Source of the DNA: Flaveria trinervia
Lineage: Eukaryota; Streptophyta; Magnoliopsida; Asterales; Asteraceae
DNA length: 64,000 nucleotides
Reading direction: 5' to 3'
NCBI GenBank assembly: GCA_025506515.1
Contig: CM046452.1
Coordinates: 98,798,311 to 98,862,310, forward strand
Shown here: positions 40,047-52,045 of the stretch, in pieces
Layout: each line of letters opens with the position of its first letter
Numbering within the stretch: the stretch's first letter is position 1
Notes under the pieces: generated by a model
Database searches by the model: none
What the model was told of the DNA's origin: nothing
The model's input: only the letters and a program-made list of their open reading frames with translations
Program-made: the position numbers and the translations under genes

Positions 40047-41648
40047 AGTATGAATCATGATTACAACACAAACTCTATCATTTTATTAATATTCAAAGAT
40101 CTGAAGATCAAAACGAGTCGAGTTTACAATACAGAATAACAAATACAAAGCTAGTCGAAAATGACGAATATCACAGTTTGTGTGAGAGATTTTTAGTGAA
40201 TGAGCAAATTAAAAGTGATGCTTAAACGTTGCTTTTATAGTTGAGATTAGAAGAGGGTTATGAACGGTGTTAACGATGAGTTACAAGTCTTTCAAAAGGG
40301 GGGTTATGATTAGAATTTAAAATAAATATAGAATTAAATAATTTAAATAAATAAAATAATAATTATAATTTAAACTCTAAATTTAATTGAACAACTTATT
40401 TTTTTATTAAATCTTTATAGACTTGATAAATCTCATAATAACTTATGATTTGATTATTTATTTTAGTTGAATATTTTATAATCTCATATATATTAATAAC
40501 CTTTAATATTTATAAATATTATTTTATAAATTAAAGAATTTTAGTTAAATTGATTAAGTGACACATTTATTATTTTTAGAACATATAAATAAAAAATGAC
40601 TAAATAATGAATTTGATTTACAAGATTGATTCAAATGGGTTTGAGTTTAGGTTTATACATTGTGGAATACACGAACCAGATGACGAAATCGTATCATCGT
40701 CTTCGTGAAAAGATCTATGCACCCGTAATCAACTGCAAAATCTGATCAGAAAGGAAATTTGATTAGCAGATTGATATTTTGGCTATGAAATCTGTATGTG
40801 GTGATGCAAATGAACAAGTCATTGTACCTACGATGAAATGGATGATGACTAATTTGTTTCTAACCCACTTGAGGCTCATCAAAAGTTTTAAGTTCAATTT
40901 AAGGTTTCTAACCCTTTTGTTAGCATATCACAATGAGGTTATAAAACATTTGCAAAGTTGTGTGAGGTAAAATGTATGCTCTAAAATTCTTTTATTAAAG
41001 AGTCGTGTGTCGTATATGTTACGCTGCTTGTTGTCGCTAGTATAGTCTGGTTATAAAACATTTTTAAAATAGCAGTGAAAATAAACATTACGAGGATGTT
41101 CTTTATTAGGTGGCACTTGATGACATGGAAGTTGAGTCGGAAGCGACAAAAATCAATTGGAGAGTTAAGGTGATGATTTTATTTCCATCACAACCGATCA
41201 AACAAAGAAAATGACATGTGGTTTACTTTAAGTTGATAAACACTTGTATTTCTTAAAATTTGTGAATTAACTTAAAGTTGAGTTTTATAACGAAACACGA
41301 TCCTCAAACTAGTTATGGTTTTCTGCTATGTGATATGCTAACATAGTATTAGGCGATATGAACTTTGTTTTTTTGCATTATCTAGTTGAGCTTAAATAAT
41401 TTAGATTGCTTATTTCAATACAGATGATTGAAATATTGGTAGTGACTTTGAAATGAAGAGTTTTTATTTACGACCCAAGTGTCACGAAAGTCACTATGAA
41501 ATGCAATTTTATTTACTAGTTGTGTAATTATTTATAAGTCATGTATGCGTACTTTTATTTACATATAAATATAAAAACATAAACTAGTCCAATGATAAAC
41601 AAATAAACATGTGTGACAAACATTTTTTCTAAATTTTAATCGTTTGAT
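40047..41648. other. AT-rich intergenic DNA
   Basis: No gene or element border is recognised up to the scaffold gap. A 63-codon open frame at 40779-40970 has no recognisable family. Confidence 0.5.
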
Positions 41649-41748
41649 NNNNNNNNNNNNNNNNNNNNNNNNNNNNNNNNNNNNNNNNNNNNNNNNNNNN
41701 NNNNNNNNNNNNNNNNNNNNNNNNNNNNNNNNNNNNNNNNNNNNNNNN
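41649..41748. other. Scaffold gap (100 N)
   Basis: Exactly 100 unknown bases, the conventional placeholder for a gap of unknown size. Order and distance across it are not proven by the sequence. Confidence 0.99.
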
Positions 41749-42340
41749 TTCGCAGGGGAGTCATTGACTGCACACTGTTTATCAAGAAAAAGATAGAGAC
41801 TTACTGCTAGTACAAATCTATGTAGATGATATAATCTTCGGTTCAAAGACGAAGAATTATGCAAAAAATTAGAAGCAGTAATGAAGGCAGAGTTTGAGAT
41901 GAGTGCCATAGGGAGATGAAGTTCTTTCTAGGGTTACAAGTAGATCAGACACCAAATGGGATCTTCTTACATCAGACCAAGTATGTAGGGGATATTCTCA
42001 GTCGGTTTGACATGGAGAATGCTTCCATAGCTGACACTCCACCGGCTACAAACCATGATGTAGCACCCGATGAGAACGGTGATCTGGTAGATGCCACTAT
42101 GTACCGCAGGATGATTGGATCTCTCATGTATCACTGCCTCCAGACAGATATCATGTATGCAACATGTTTATGCTCGCGATATCAGGCAAAGTCTAAGGTG
42201 AATCATCTAATTGGGGTCAAAAGGATATTTAGTTATCTGAAAGGCACACCCACACTTGGATTGTAGTACCCTCATGATGATGACTTTGAACTTACAACGT
42301 ATAATGACTCAGATGAAAAACAAGGAAAGAGAATCAAAGT
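41749..42340 (+). pseudogene. pol: Sirevirus pol remnant (RT to start of RNase H)
   Basis: The RT catalytic region reads QIYVDDIIFG near 41820. After frame breaks come KFFLGLQVDQTPNGIFLHQ (from 41916), YRRMIGSLMY and GVKRIFSYLKGTPTLGL, ending in a stop at 42264-42266. The next bases still resemble the RNase H start (a degenerate NDSD), then similarity ends, so most of RNase H is deleted. Confidence 0.88.
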
Positions 42341-42589
42341 GTTTTTTTAATAACTTGTCCTGAATGATTTGAATATCATGTATGATTCCAACTTAAATTG
42401 ATCCATGTATGGTTTAAATGATTGAGGCTGCTCTCTTAGAATATTTATTCTTAGAACTACATCTTAGGAATTAACTCTCACAAAAAACACAAAACATGTC
42501 TTAATGTGTTTAAGTTTTCAGTATTATTTCTTTTATTTCTGTACAAAGTTTGTCAATTCTGTAGGTTAGTATCAGACTATATCATGGAA

Positions 42590-43193
42590 GTTGATAAGGG
42601 ACCTTATCATCTAAAAGGTCACGTCTGAGGTGACCACAAGTGCTTCAAACAACAATTAGGTCACATCTGAGGTGGCTAATTGATTAAAAGGTCACGTCTG
42701 AGGTGACCACAAGTGCTTTCAAACAACAATTAGGTCACATCTGAGGTGACAAGTCGGTTAAAAGGATCACGTCTGAGGTGATCAAAAGTTTTTCAAGTTA
42801 AAATGATCATGTCGAGATGATCAAATGATTATAATGTTAATTCAACAGTTTAAAAGGGTTTTAAATGTCAAATGGTCAGAAAGTCAGAGGAATTTAAAGA
42901 GTATGACCCATTCGCACGACTGGACCATGAGTATGGACCAACCGTACGAATGAATCATACTCATGCCTTTAATAGCCGAATGGACAAGCGTATGGACCAT
43001 GCAACCGAATGGCTGATACGAATGAGCCATTCGGCCACGTGAGAGGAGGCGAATGACCAAGTCACACGAGTCAACTCTAGTCGCACGACTGAAGGCGACC
43101 AACTGTGCCAGTCGCATGACTGATACTCAGTCGCACGAACAACTTGTGCGACTGGACTCAGTCGCACGATTGTAGGAAACCCTAGTATATATA
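42590..43193 (+). promoter_or_regulatory. Palindrome array and TATA box before env-like ORF
   Basis: The array contains repeated GGTCAC-n7-GTGACC units (period about 85 bp, 42612-42825) and then repeated AGTCGCACGACTG-type near-palindromes (about 42890-43180). A clear TATA box, TATATATA, follows at 43186-43193. The 3' LTR of the same element has the same layout: CGCACGACT motifs, then TATAAATA. A promoter role for the env-like gene is inferred. Confidence 0.6.
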
Positions 43194-43333
43194 GTGGGAT
43201 AGTCGGTCGCAGTCATTCACCACCCTCAAAATCGCCTCGAGACGCACGAACTATTGTTACGCTGCCAAAATTTTCATTAGATCTTTATATACCACTAATT
43301 CTTGTGCACTGACGATTTCCACTGACTATACAG

Positions 43334-43920
43334 GTACAATGCGATTCAATCCAACCATATCTCATTCAATTTGACTGAAAAATCAACAAGTTCGGTCCAA
43401 ACCAAGAACCGAGACTTGTTTGACAAAATAACCCAATTAATTCAAGCAATCAACTGAAATTAATGTTATTATGTGCTAAGTATAATGATTGTGAGTCCAA
43501 TGAACCAAAACACGACGTCTAATCATAAGAATTGGTCAAAACTTGATTTGAATTGAAAACAGTCTGTCATGCGAATGGACAGACTGATGAACTTCAGTCG
43601 CACGACTGAGTAGTGCGAACAACTAAGTCGCATGACTGAATCATGCGTGTGAGTCCAGGCGCACGACTGGTATACACGACTGAGTATACTACGGGTGAGC
43701 TCAATCGCATGACCAGTCGTACGTATGAATAATTCGCATGACTAGAACTAAGTCGCACTACTCATTCGCACGACTAGAACTAAGTCGCACTACTCATTCG
43801 CACGACTAGAACTAAGTCGCACAGTCTCATTCGCACGACAGATCAAAAGGAAATATTTTCAAGTCCAAGTGATTCAAGGTATTCTTAATCAACAGATACT
43901 AACGTTTTCTTTTGTAACAG
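43334..43920 (+). other. Probable 5' leader intron of the env-like gene
   Basis: Donor ACAG/GTACAAT is at 43334. The 3' end has a perfect TACTAAC branch site (43897-43903), a T-rich tract and TTTGTAACAG directly before ATG at 43921. Inside lies a second cluster of AGTCGCACGACT motifs (about 43560-43850). Confidence 0.6.
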
Positions 43921-46900
43921 ATGACGAGTCGGTGGACAATGAGCACCAAGCACAATATATGTGCTTGTCTGGATCAGTCATCCAGACATGCACCTGACTT
44001 TGCTGGAATCATCTCGTTTCTTAGGCGCTCAAGGATCTCTCACGCAATCTCAACTTCATGCACACCGTACCGGTCTATTCAGCAGGTCTTATGGGAAGGT
44101 GCTGTAGTTGATAGAACCTCAGAGCCTCATTGAATCTGTAGTTCGATATTGGAGAGGCCATTGAGATCTCTGAGGAAGATCTCAGGACAGTGTTGCAACT
44201 TGGGGACGATGCTAAATGTCCCACACGACTACACCCCCTGACTGTCAAAGGCTGTTTCCTACGGGCCAAGTACGCTGGGGACATCAATGCAGGGGTGCTC
44301 AACAAGAGCAACCTATGTCCCCAGTTCAAGTACCTTGCACACGTACTGCTTAAGTGCTTAGCGTCTCGGAAGGGAGGTTTTGATTAACTGTCCGATCAGA
44401 TCTAGAACGCATATGCTGCACTGGTGCTGAACCATCCATTCAACTTCTCCAGGATGATCTTCACCTACTTGGTGGAGAACATTGAGGGGAAAGGGAAGGA
44501 GGGTTTCTGCATGTACCCTCGATTTATGCAGATGATTATAGACCAGAAGCTCCCTTCCTTGCCGAAGGAGAAGGAGGACGCTATGGTACTCGAGGTGATG
44601 GACGATACCACTTTGGGCAGGATGAAGGTTTATAGGGGGAAGCAGGTAAAGGCCCCTGTGAGAAGATTATTTGGGCATCTGGCCCGGGAAGACTACGTGG
44701 TGCGGCTAGGCGTAAATGGCGTCACATTGATAGTGACTCTGAAAAAGAGCAGATACAGCTCCCTGATGATGACTCCGATGATGATAGCGGAGATGCTAAA
44801 GATGAAGACCCACTCAAAAAAGGGGTCCCATATTCCATCTCCAGCATCTGCCCCATAGAGACGGAGCGAAGACTGCTGGGTTCCACCAGGATTTCATGCC
44901 TGGTGAGGAAGAGGAGGAGTCAGATGAGGAGCCACTGACTCGGACTGTGGGAAGTAAAGTTGTTCCCACAGAATGAGGGCTCCGGGCGGTTGGTGAACGC
45001 CCAGGCGGATTGGGAGAGACCACTGATGATCCTACTTATACTCCTGATCTGCCAGGCCGTGCTCTAGGGGGAGCATCCTCCTCGACTGGATCGAGGAAGA
45101 AGAGGATGGCTCAGCCCCATGGCTTGAAAATGGAAGAAACGCAAAATCACCTTTTTCACCACCACAGCTACAATCGTTCCACCTACCACCACTACCACTA
45201 CATCCACTACCACCTCTACCACCATTCCCCCTCATACCATTACTACCCTACCATCCACCACCACATCATTCACACCTACACCACCACCACCATCATCTAT
45301 ACCACCTCCAATCTTCACCACAGTCATCACCACCACTAGCCATCCTACAACACCATCTTATTTCTCTCCATATCCATCAGGATTGCCTCTGCCTCCCGTG
45401 GGGTAGAGGAACAGCTCTCAGCACTTAATCGAATGGTGCTGAGACTGTTAGCAGCAAATGAAGAGAAGACTAGTCAGATAAGATAGCTGGTAGACCTGAC
45501 CACTGTCCAATCTCAACAGCTCTCTCATCAGGCTCGATTGATCGATGAGCAGGCACATCGGATGTCTCAGCTCCAGGAGCAACACGATAAAAGGATTGAG
45601 GAGCTGGAGGCTGCAAACAAATCTCTACAGTTAAAGTTCAAAGGGTCAAAGAAGAGCCCTTAAAGATAGGAGAAGAGGATGGAGATGATGATGCTGATGA
45701 TGAAAATAATGAGATGATGGTGATGATCATTATGGTCATACTGATGTTAGTGATGATGATGACGACGACTCTTTAGCTGCAGGTGCCACATCAGCAAGCG
45801 AAAGGAGGACCAAAGTACTCAAGATCCGAGTGCCTCCTCATCCAACCCGGCAGCAGAAGAGCCGATGATCCAGGACAAGAGTAATGCTTAGTTGGTTTAT
45901 TGTTATTTAAACTTTGTGTATGGAATATGTATCTAATTAATGTAATTAATGTTTATGGTTATTATTAATGTTTACTGATCTATGTGTTGACTAAATGATT
46001 GATGTGTTACATGTTTTAAATCAAGCAGATCCTAACTTTCAAGGAGATGAATATGATGTTGCTCCACTCCAACAGATCAGACTCAACTCACGATGATTCT
46101 TGATCTGCAGGGGATTGTCAGGAGATCAGTGAATTACACTCCTAAAGAAGGAGAAATAATTCATGATCTCACCGACGAGCAACTGGCTGAAATGTTTCGA
46201 CTCAATCCTGATGAAATTGTGAAAGATGCCCCAACTGTGCAAACAGAGAGTGACAATGAGCTTCAGGATGTCGATGAGATTGAGATAAAAGATGTCACTG
46301 CTCAACACTATCTAGAGTACACTGACAATGAGGGAACTGCCATTCCCAATCTGGGAGACACTCTTGTCAGTGACACTTTTGAGACTCTGGACAGGATGGA
46401 GCAAGAGTCAGAAAAGGATAAAAAGAAGGCCCAAGCCTCTGACACTGAAGTCAACATCAAAAAGGCTGAATGGGCAGCATGTTTTAAAGAAATCAAAGCC
46501 CAACGCAGAGCTACAACATCAACTGTCTACACCAAACTGTATAAGGTCAAGAAACATCAAAAGGTGGCAGGCAGGATCATAGCGTGGGAACATTTTGCAG
46601 ACCTCAACGTTTACGCGGTTAAACGTGAGAAGGGAATAGAGTACTTCAGATTTCCACATGATCTGAAGACTCTTCCAGGTTTTGAGCTCAACTAGTTAGC
46701 AAAGTTAAACTTGCTATATGCTGACCCCCGTAAGATGTCAGGCTGGTTTGAAGCTGCTCTAAAGAGGGAGTACCATACCAGATGGGTCAACTTCAAACCT
46801 CAACAACCAATGAGGTACATCAGAAGATCTGAAGTTGATACCATAACTAGTAAACCTAGAGTAGTGCTGAAGTGGAGTCCACCACGTACAATGTTTAAGA

Positions 46901-47228
46901 TCCCACTACGTGAGATGCCACAAGACTTCACTCCACACTTCAAATGGTGGTACTACAATTGGAGAACGGGAGAGACCATGATAGTCTTGAATAGGAATGG
47001 CTCAATGGAAACATAAGGTGTTTGACCCGATGTGGCTCACCACTTGTCAGCACAAGATGTTTTACTTTATACAAGTGGCCACTATTCTACGACCCACAGG
47101 ATATTGTACAAGCTTTACAGTTCCAGAAAGTGATAAGACTCTGTTTTGCTTTTGAGATAAACATAGGAGTCACCAAAGAAGCTAAGTACAAAAAGTTTGA
47201 GGAAATCATGAAAGATGTTAGACAATAG
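43921..47228 (+). pseudogene. Sirevirus env-like third ORF, decayed
   Basis: The frame begins MTSRWTMSTKHNICACLDQS (43921) and breaks near 44130, 44380 and 44860. A conserved core FNFSRMIFTYLVENI ... CMYPRFMQMIIDQKL (about 44436-44556) matches LNFSEIIFLEI ... LYPRFIMAIIENQL in the right-hand element's ORF, which establishes homology. His/Thr/Pro triplet-rich low complexity (about 45130-45340) and acidic stretches follow. A probable small intron lies at 45881-46028. Open frames 46093-46695 and 46711-47016 (ending near 47228 after another shift) carry the C-terminal part (VVLKWSPPRTMFKIP). Such ORFs are called env-like in Sireviruses; membrane fusion activity has not been shown and no transmembrane segment stands out here. 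Confidence 0.8.
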
Positions 47229-47240
47229 ATAGATCTAGGT

Positions 47241-47252
47241 CCAAGGGGAGTT
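47241..47252 (+). other. Polypurine tract of left Sirevirus
   Basis: CCAAGGGGAGTT lies directly before the LTR start TGTTGATAC. The right-hand Sirevirus has the equivalent CAGGGGGAGTT. Confidence 0.85.
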
Positions 47253-47986
47253 TGTTGATACATATGTACCAAGATCCTGATCTGAATGTAATATGTCTTA
47301 CAGTTATGTAATTGTAATTGTATGAGTACTTATGAAATAAAAATGTTTGGTTGTGTTTATAATGTTTAATATTTCATTAATGAGTTGTTTAACGCATATT
47401 GACTTGATTATATAGGTTTGTGATTGTTTGAAGTGTTATGCATAATGTTATACTATTGAATACACTCAAACTTGGTGAAGTGAAGTTCTCATGCATCCGA
47501 CTAGACCATGCGCCCCCACAGTGGTCATGCGTCCGAATGGCCATGCGACTGAGTGTCCATGCGCCTAAATAGTTCATACGCCTGAACAACTTCATGCGTT
47601 TGACTCAGTCGCACGACTAAACACTCAGCCGTGCGAATGGATCAACCGCATGTCTCAATCGCACGAATGAACCATGCCAATGGTTCAGTCGCCCGAATGA
47701 GCAATCATAACCTATAAATACCACCTAATTCGTGGAAAAACGTAAGCATTGAATCTACTTCGACTCCAGACGTACCCTAGCCATCCAGAAGCCTCTAAGT
47801 TCGTACTCCAAGTTCATAGAACGTTGTAGATCAATTCATAATCGATTCTTGACGTTAGATTCAATTCGTTTTTGTGTCTACGTGCGTTCTCACTTATTGG
47901 ATCGCCAATCAAATAGGATTCTGCACTATTTGGTTTGGTTTAACACGTTAATCAGTTGGTGTTTGGTCAAATACCATATCCTAACA
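47253..47986 (+). repeat. 3' LTR of left Sirevirus
   Basis: The LTR starts TGTTGATACATATG after the PPT and ends ATCCTAACA (734 bp), the same 3' end as the right-hand Sirevirus LTR. U3 contains many CGCACGA(C/A)T motifs (about 47490-47700) and a TATA box CCTATAAATACC (47711-47722). Confidence 0.85.
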
Positions 47987-48067
47987 AGGAAAACAAGTAG
48001 CACGAAAAGTATTGTAGTATTTTCCATTAACTCCTCAGCTTAAATGAAGGTATAGTTCCAGATTCAC

Positions 48068-50122
48068 AACAAAGGATATTTTTTGGGATCATCAAAAGAT
48101 GTATTGCACGACAGTGAGTCATCTTATTATAACTTAGTAGTCGATAGCAATTTTGAAATTGGTGAATCAAGTGCACGCGTTATTAACGATAAGAGAGATG
48201 CACATGATAATTGTGATTTATTCATAGACTTAAGTTGGTTGCCTGTTGCTCCACTTGTTCATGATGAAGATTTTATTAATGATGAAGAAGAAGATGAAGA
48301 TGCATATCTCTCATATGAGGAAGATTATATTAATAATGATGAAGAAGATGAAGATGTATTAGATATTAATGATAGTATGGATGAGAGCGATGTTGATCTT
48401 GTAAACAAAGATGAAAATCTTTATAGTGATAACTCAGATTGGATTGTATGTATTAGAAACACTTTATATTTATTTCTTATGAAAATTTCACATTTTATTC
48501 TATTTCTTATTAAAGTGACACATGATTTATTGCAGGTTATGTCTTCAACCATAGCAGGATCACATGGTGGTGATGGTGGGGGTAGGGATCCCCATGGGCA
48601 TGGATATACTCTTCCTTCTAGTTGCCAATCATGTAACTTAATGTTTTAAATTTTAAATATATTTTAAATGTTACTAACCTTTTGATTTTTTATATTAATA
48701 TAGCGTCAGCTAAGAAAAGACGATCAAAAAGAAAGAATTTAAATTTATATGAGAACGGGCTACAAACAACAACCAACCACTACCCGTGGAATTTGATCAT
48801 ACAGGAAAACAATTTAAAGCTGTGGGAGAATATAGTCAATTATTTGTTAGAGCATTATCCAATCATGTTGCCACTGCTCTTTTTCATTATCCCACCTGGG
48901 AGAAAGTCCTTGATACGTTTAAGATATCATTGTTTAATTTTCTGGAGGTGAGTATTATGTAGTCTTTTATTTGTAATTTAGTAATCATAACTTTTATATA
49001 TTTCTAACTATTCTGTTTTGCAGGAATATTTTGATTTAGAAGCTTATCGTGGTTCAAACCATTGGAATGGAATCCAACTTGGTATCCATATGGATTGCCA
49101 GCGAGCATTTCGAGATAAAAAATATAATATGAAACAACATTTCTTAAATCATGGAGGCTATGATAATATTGAGCACGTTTTAAATAATCCACCTGAAGGT
49201 CAAAGTCAGGAGGCATGGGAGCGGGTGATTGAGTTTTTCTCATGTAGAGAACATAAACACCTTTCTGAAAAAGGCATAGAGAGTAGGGCAAAACAACTCT
49301 ATCCAAGTTTGCATAGTAGTCGATCATATGCTCAAAGACGATATCTTCAGGTAAGAAAACATATATTATTTAATTATGTATTATTAATTCTTTTCAGCTA
49401 TTATGAATATTGTTTTTAATAGGAGCAACAAACCGAGACCCTAAGTTACATCGAAACGTAGAGGAGGTCGTATTACAGAGAATGGTCAGGATGGGTCAAC
49501 CAAAGGGCAGAAGAAAATTGGGTAAGCTTAATATGTTAAGAATGTTATTATCATATGTTCATATGTATTTAATATATTGTGTTTGGTGATCTTGACCCAA
49601 TATAGTCTATATGCTATATATATTTGAGAATTGTTTGGTTTTGATAAGTTGTGTTTATATCTTGAAAGTTGGGAATTTTATGTTATATTTAGTTATGATT
49701 TAGCATGGTTTTTTTTTATTTTGTTACAGTTATGCTGTCGAAGTTTCATAAAAATCCTAATACATTTTCATTTTGATTCTTTAAAATTGCAGGCAAAAAT
49801 TGAAAATCAATACGCCCAAATGCAAATGGAGGCGAGAGAGTCGCCCGTTAATGAGATGCAATGTTTAGAGCTTGCATTAGGAGAAAGGCATGGTCATACG
49901 AGAGGTGTTGGACGAAAAGTAAAAAATATCTCTCATTATGAACAATCAAGCGGGTCATCATCAAATCCGAATAAAGAAATGGAAGCAATAAAGCAACAAA
50001 TGAGAGAAATGCGAGAAATGCAAGAAAGAATGAATGAATTTGAAAGAAGAAAACATAATCCCAATAACAACGAAGATGATGAAGATGATGACAATTATGA
50101 AGTTAATTTGTTTGGGTTGTAA
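48068..50122 (+). pseudogene. CACTA Ptta/En/Spm-type transposase gene, decayed
   Basis: Apparent exons: about 48068-48444 (acidic tail after WLPVAPL, as at the C-terminus of CACTA transposases), 48536-48630 (SHGGDGGGRDPHGHG), 48704-48947, 49022-49350, 49423-49520 and 49793-50122. Diagnostic motifs are LPVEFD..GKQFKAVGEYS, EYFDLEAYRG, QRAFRDKKY, EAWERVIEFF and LGERHGHTRGVGR. The end has a Met/Glu/Arg-rich coiled coil and an acidic tail (stop 50120-50122). A frame shift near 48780 and an in-frame stop in the fifth exon show that it is broken or misassembled. Confidence 0.85.
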
Positions 50123-50309
50123 AAAATTAAGATATGTTTAGTTTGGTACTTTTGTCTTGTTTGGTATGTACTTAATTAGAATTGTTTGATCTACGTTTAA
50201 GTATTGGTAATATTTAGGTTTCATTTCTGCATATCTGATTTGGGTAAATTATTTAGGTAAAAACCTAGAAAAAATCAATATTTAAAAAATAAATTATTTA
50301 TCAGGAACA

Positions 50310-50622
50310 CTATGGCGACGACATGTCGTCACCATAGGATAAATTAGAAAATAATTTTATTAATTTAATATATTTTCCATTTTATTATTTATTATATTAA
50401 AATACCTATGGTGATGACATGTCGTCGCCACAGGGTCCCCGGGTTAGATATTTATTTTAAACTTTGAACTAAAAAACTAATAGCGACATGCCTATCGCGG
50501 CGACATATCGTCGCGATAGGTGGAAATGGCGACAAAGTCTACGCCGACGACTTTTTTTGACCAATTGCGACGAAACTACGACTACTACCCATATAGTGAC
50601 GACATGTCGTTGCGATAGGCAA
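50310..50622 (+). repeat. CACTA subterminal palindromes
   Basis: Four variants of GGCGACGACATGTCGTCGCC (itself a perfect palindrome), bounded by CTATGG/CCATAG, occur near 50310, 50404, 50490 and 50596. A fifth lies at about 51260-51293 beyond the inserted LTR. CACTA elements carry subterminal repeats that bind their own TNPA-type protein, a likely role here. Confidence 0.75.
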
Positions 50623-50645
50623 TGGTGACAACAAAGGGCACCTAT

Positions 50646-51259
50646 TGTTGGAGCATATATAGTCATATATAGTGTGTCCGTCGCTTGTCGAATAGTCTAG
50701 GCTTAATGTTATACACCTGATATATTGTAAACACATGAAACTGGGTCATTCGCAGGAGCATATGCGAATGAGACTCAGTTGTATGACTGAGCCATGCTAA
50801 TGGACCAGCCGTGCGACTGAGAGATGCGATTGGGACATTCGTAAGACTGAACCATAAGTATGGTCCAGTCATACGATTGAACCATATGCATGGTCAAGTC
50901 GTACAATTGAACCATACGCATGGTCCAATCGCACGAATGGGCCCAGTCGCATCTAATATGGGCCGAGGCCTATATATACCAGTTTCAATGTGTAGAGAGG
51001 GGAAGGGGTTTCTAAGGGTTTTAGAAACAGTGTGCCCGGGAGCCTAGGGCTGCCGGATGAGAGGGGAGATCATGCTCGATCTTCCCCTTGCCAAGAGTCT
51101 TGATTCTTATGTTGTAACAAGCTTGTAATCGTTAGGTTTTATCAATGAAACCATTCAATTATAGTTCGTATTATTGATTGTCTCTTGGTTGAGTTGTTTG
51201 TTTATCATTCCGTCAAGAATACGCTCGGATGTTTATTGATCTGAAAAACCGACTTCACA
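50646..51259 (+). mobile_element. Solo LTR inside the CACTA element
   Basis: TGTTGGAGC...GACTTCACA (614 bp) is flanked by a perfect 5-bp duplication CCTAT (50641-50645 and 51260-51264). It carries CGCACGAATGG/AGTCGCA motifs and a TATA box TATATATA (50971-50978), similar in style to the left Sirevirus LTR. No internal region remains, so it arose by LTR-LTR recombination. Confidence 0.92.
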
Positions 51260-51308
51260 CCTATGGCGACGACATTTGTCGTCGCGATAGGGCAAAAATC
51301 TTGTAGTG

Positions 51309-52045
51309 ATACTATACTAGGTTAGTAACCCGTGTATTACACGAGGAAAATAAATAATTATTAAATAATTAGTAAAAAATTATAAATTATAAAACTATGC
51401 TTGAAGATAAAATATGATTATAATTCCTTATAAATTGTTACTTTAAGTAAATAAAAAATAATATATTTTTCTTAAACTTTTGTTTTATAAAAAATTGTGG
51501 TTTGTAAAATATTTTGTTTTAAGTAAAATTGTTTTTTTAAGCTCATTGATTTTTTGCTTTTAATAATTGTGTTTTAATTTATAATAAATAGATTTTCAAT
51601 TTATTATATTATATCTATATATTTAATTTAAAAATAGTATGATTAATATTACTAGTATTCAATATTAGTTTTAATAATAGAGATAAATGAAAATGTTAGT
51701 ATGATAAGTCTTATGATTGTGTCACTATTATCTTATTTTTTTCTTATTATAAATAGATTGATAGACAAATAGACAGATATGTATATAGATAGATAGGTTA
51801 GAACCCATTTATTAAATAAATTATAATTATTAATGAACACAAACATTTACAGGTATTTTTATAAAATGTATGAAATTTATATGCGTAATAGTTCAAGAAA
51901 ATAAACACAATTATTTATTTTTAACTATCTTTTCTAAATAATTTTATTTTAATATTTATATTAAGATTCTTTTATAAAAGAATTTATTTTTATGATTTTT
52001 ATTAAAAACTTTGGTTTGTAATTATTATGGTTGTTTTAATAAGAT
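51309..52045. other. AT-rich DNA between CACTA and Tekay-2
   Basis: No gene is seen. Very AT-rich, with short GATA/TAGA runs near 51750-51800. Confidence 0.55.

Larger units (their letters stand above)
41749..47986 (+). mobile_element. Decayed Sirevirus (Ty1/copia with env-like ORF)
   Basis: Order on the plus strand: RT end of pol, palindrome-rich spacer with TATA box, env-like ORF, PPT, 3' LTR. The 5' part (5' LTR, gag, protease, integrase) is absent and would lie at or left of the gap. All frames are broken by stops and indels. Gene order fits the Sirevirus (SIRE/Maximus) lineage. Confidence 0.85.
47987..51308 (+). mobile_element. CACTA (En/Spm) transposon, left end missing
   Basis: The right terminus on the minus strand reads CACTACAAGATTTTTGCC (51291-51308), a CACTA TIR, followed by ATA as a possible 3-bp target copy. 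Inside are transposase-related exons and subterminal palindromes. The left part is replaced by the Sirevirus, whose LTR ends at 47986, so the Sirevirus probably inserted into this element. Confidence 0.85.

Noticed and set aside
27223..40051. Target duplication around the older LTR that hosts Tekay
   Set aside because: The flanks GTTTG and AGTAT do not match, so either the right border is wrong or the duplication is lost.
42890..43850. Regularly recurring AGTCGCACGACT motifs resembling a CRISPR array
   Set aside because: The host is a plant, spacing is irregular, the repeats are short and palindromic with variants, and they also occur in LTR U3 regions. They are retroelement motifs.
45010..45339. 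His/Thr/Tyr-rich open frame that might be a metal-binding protein
   Set aside because: It comes from CCA/ACC-type triplet repeats in the low-complexity middle of the decayed env-like ORF.
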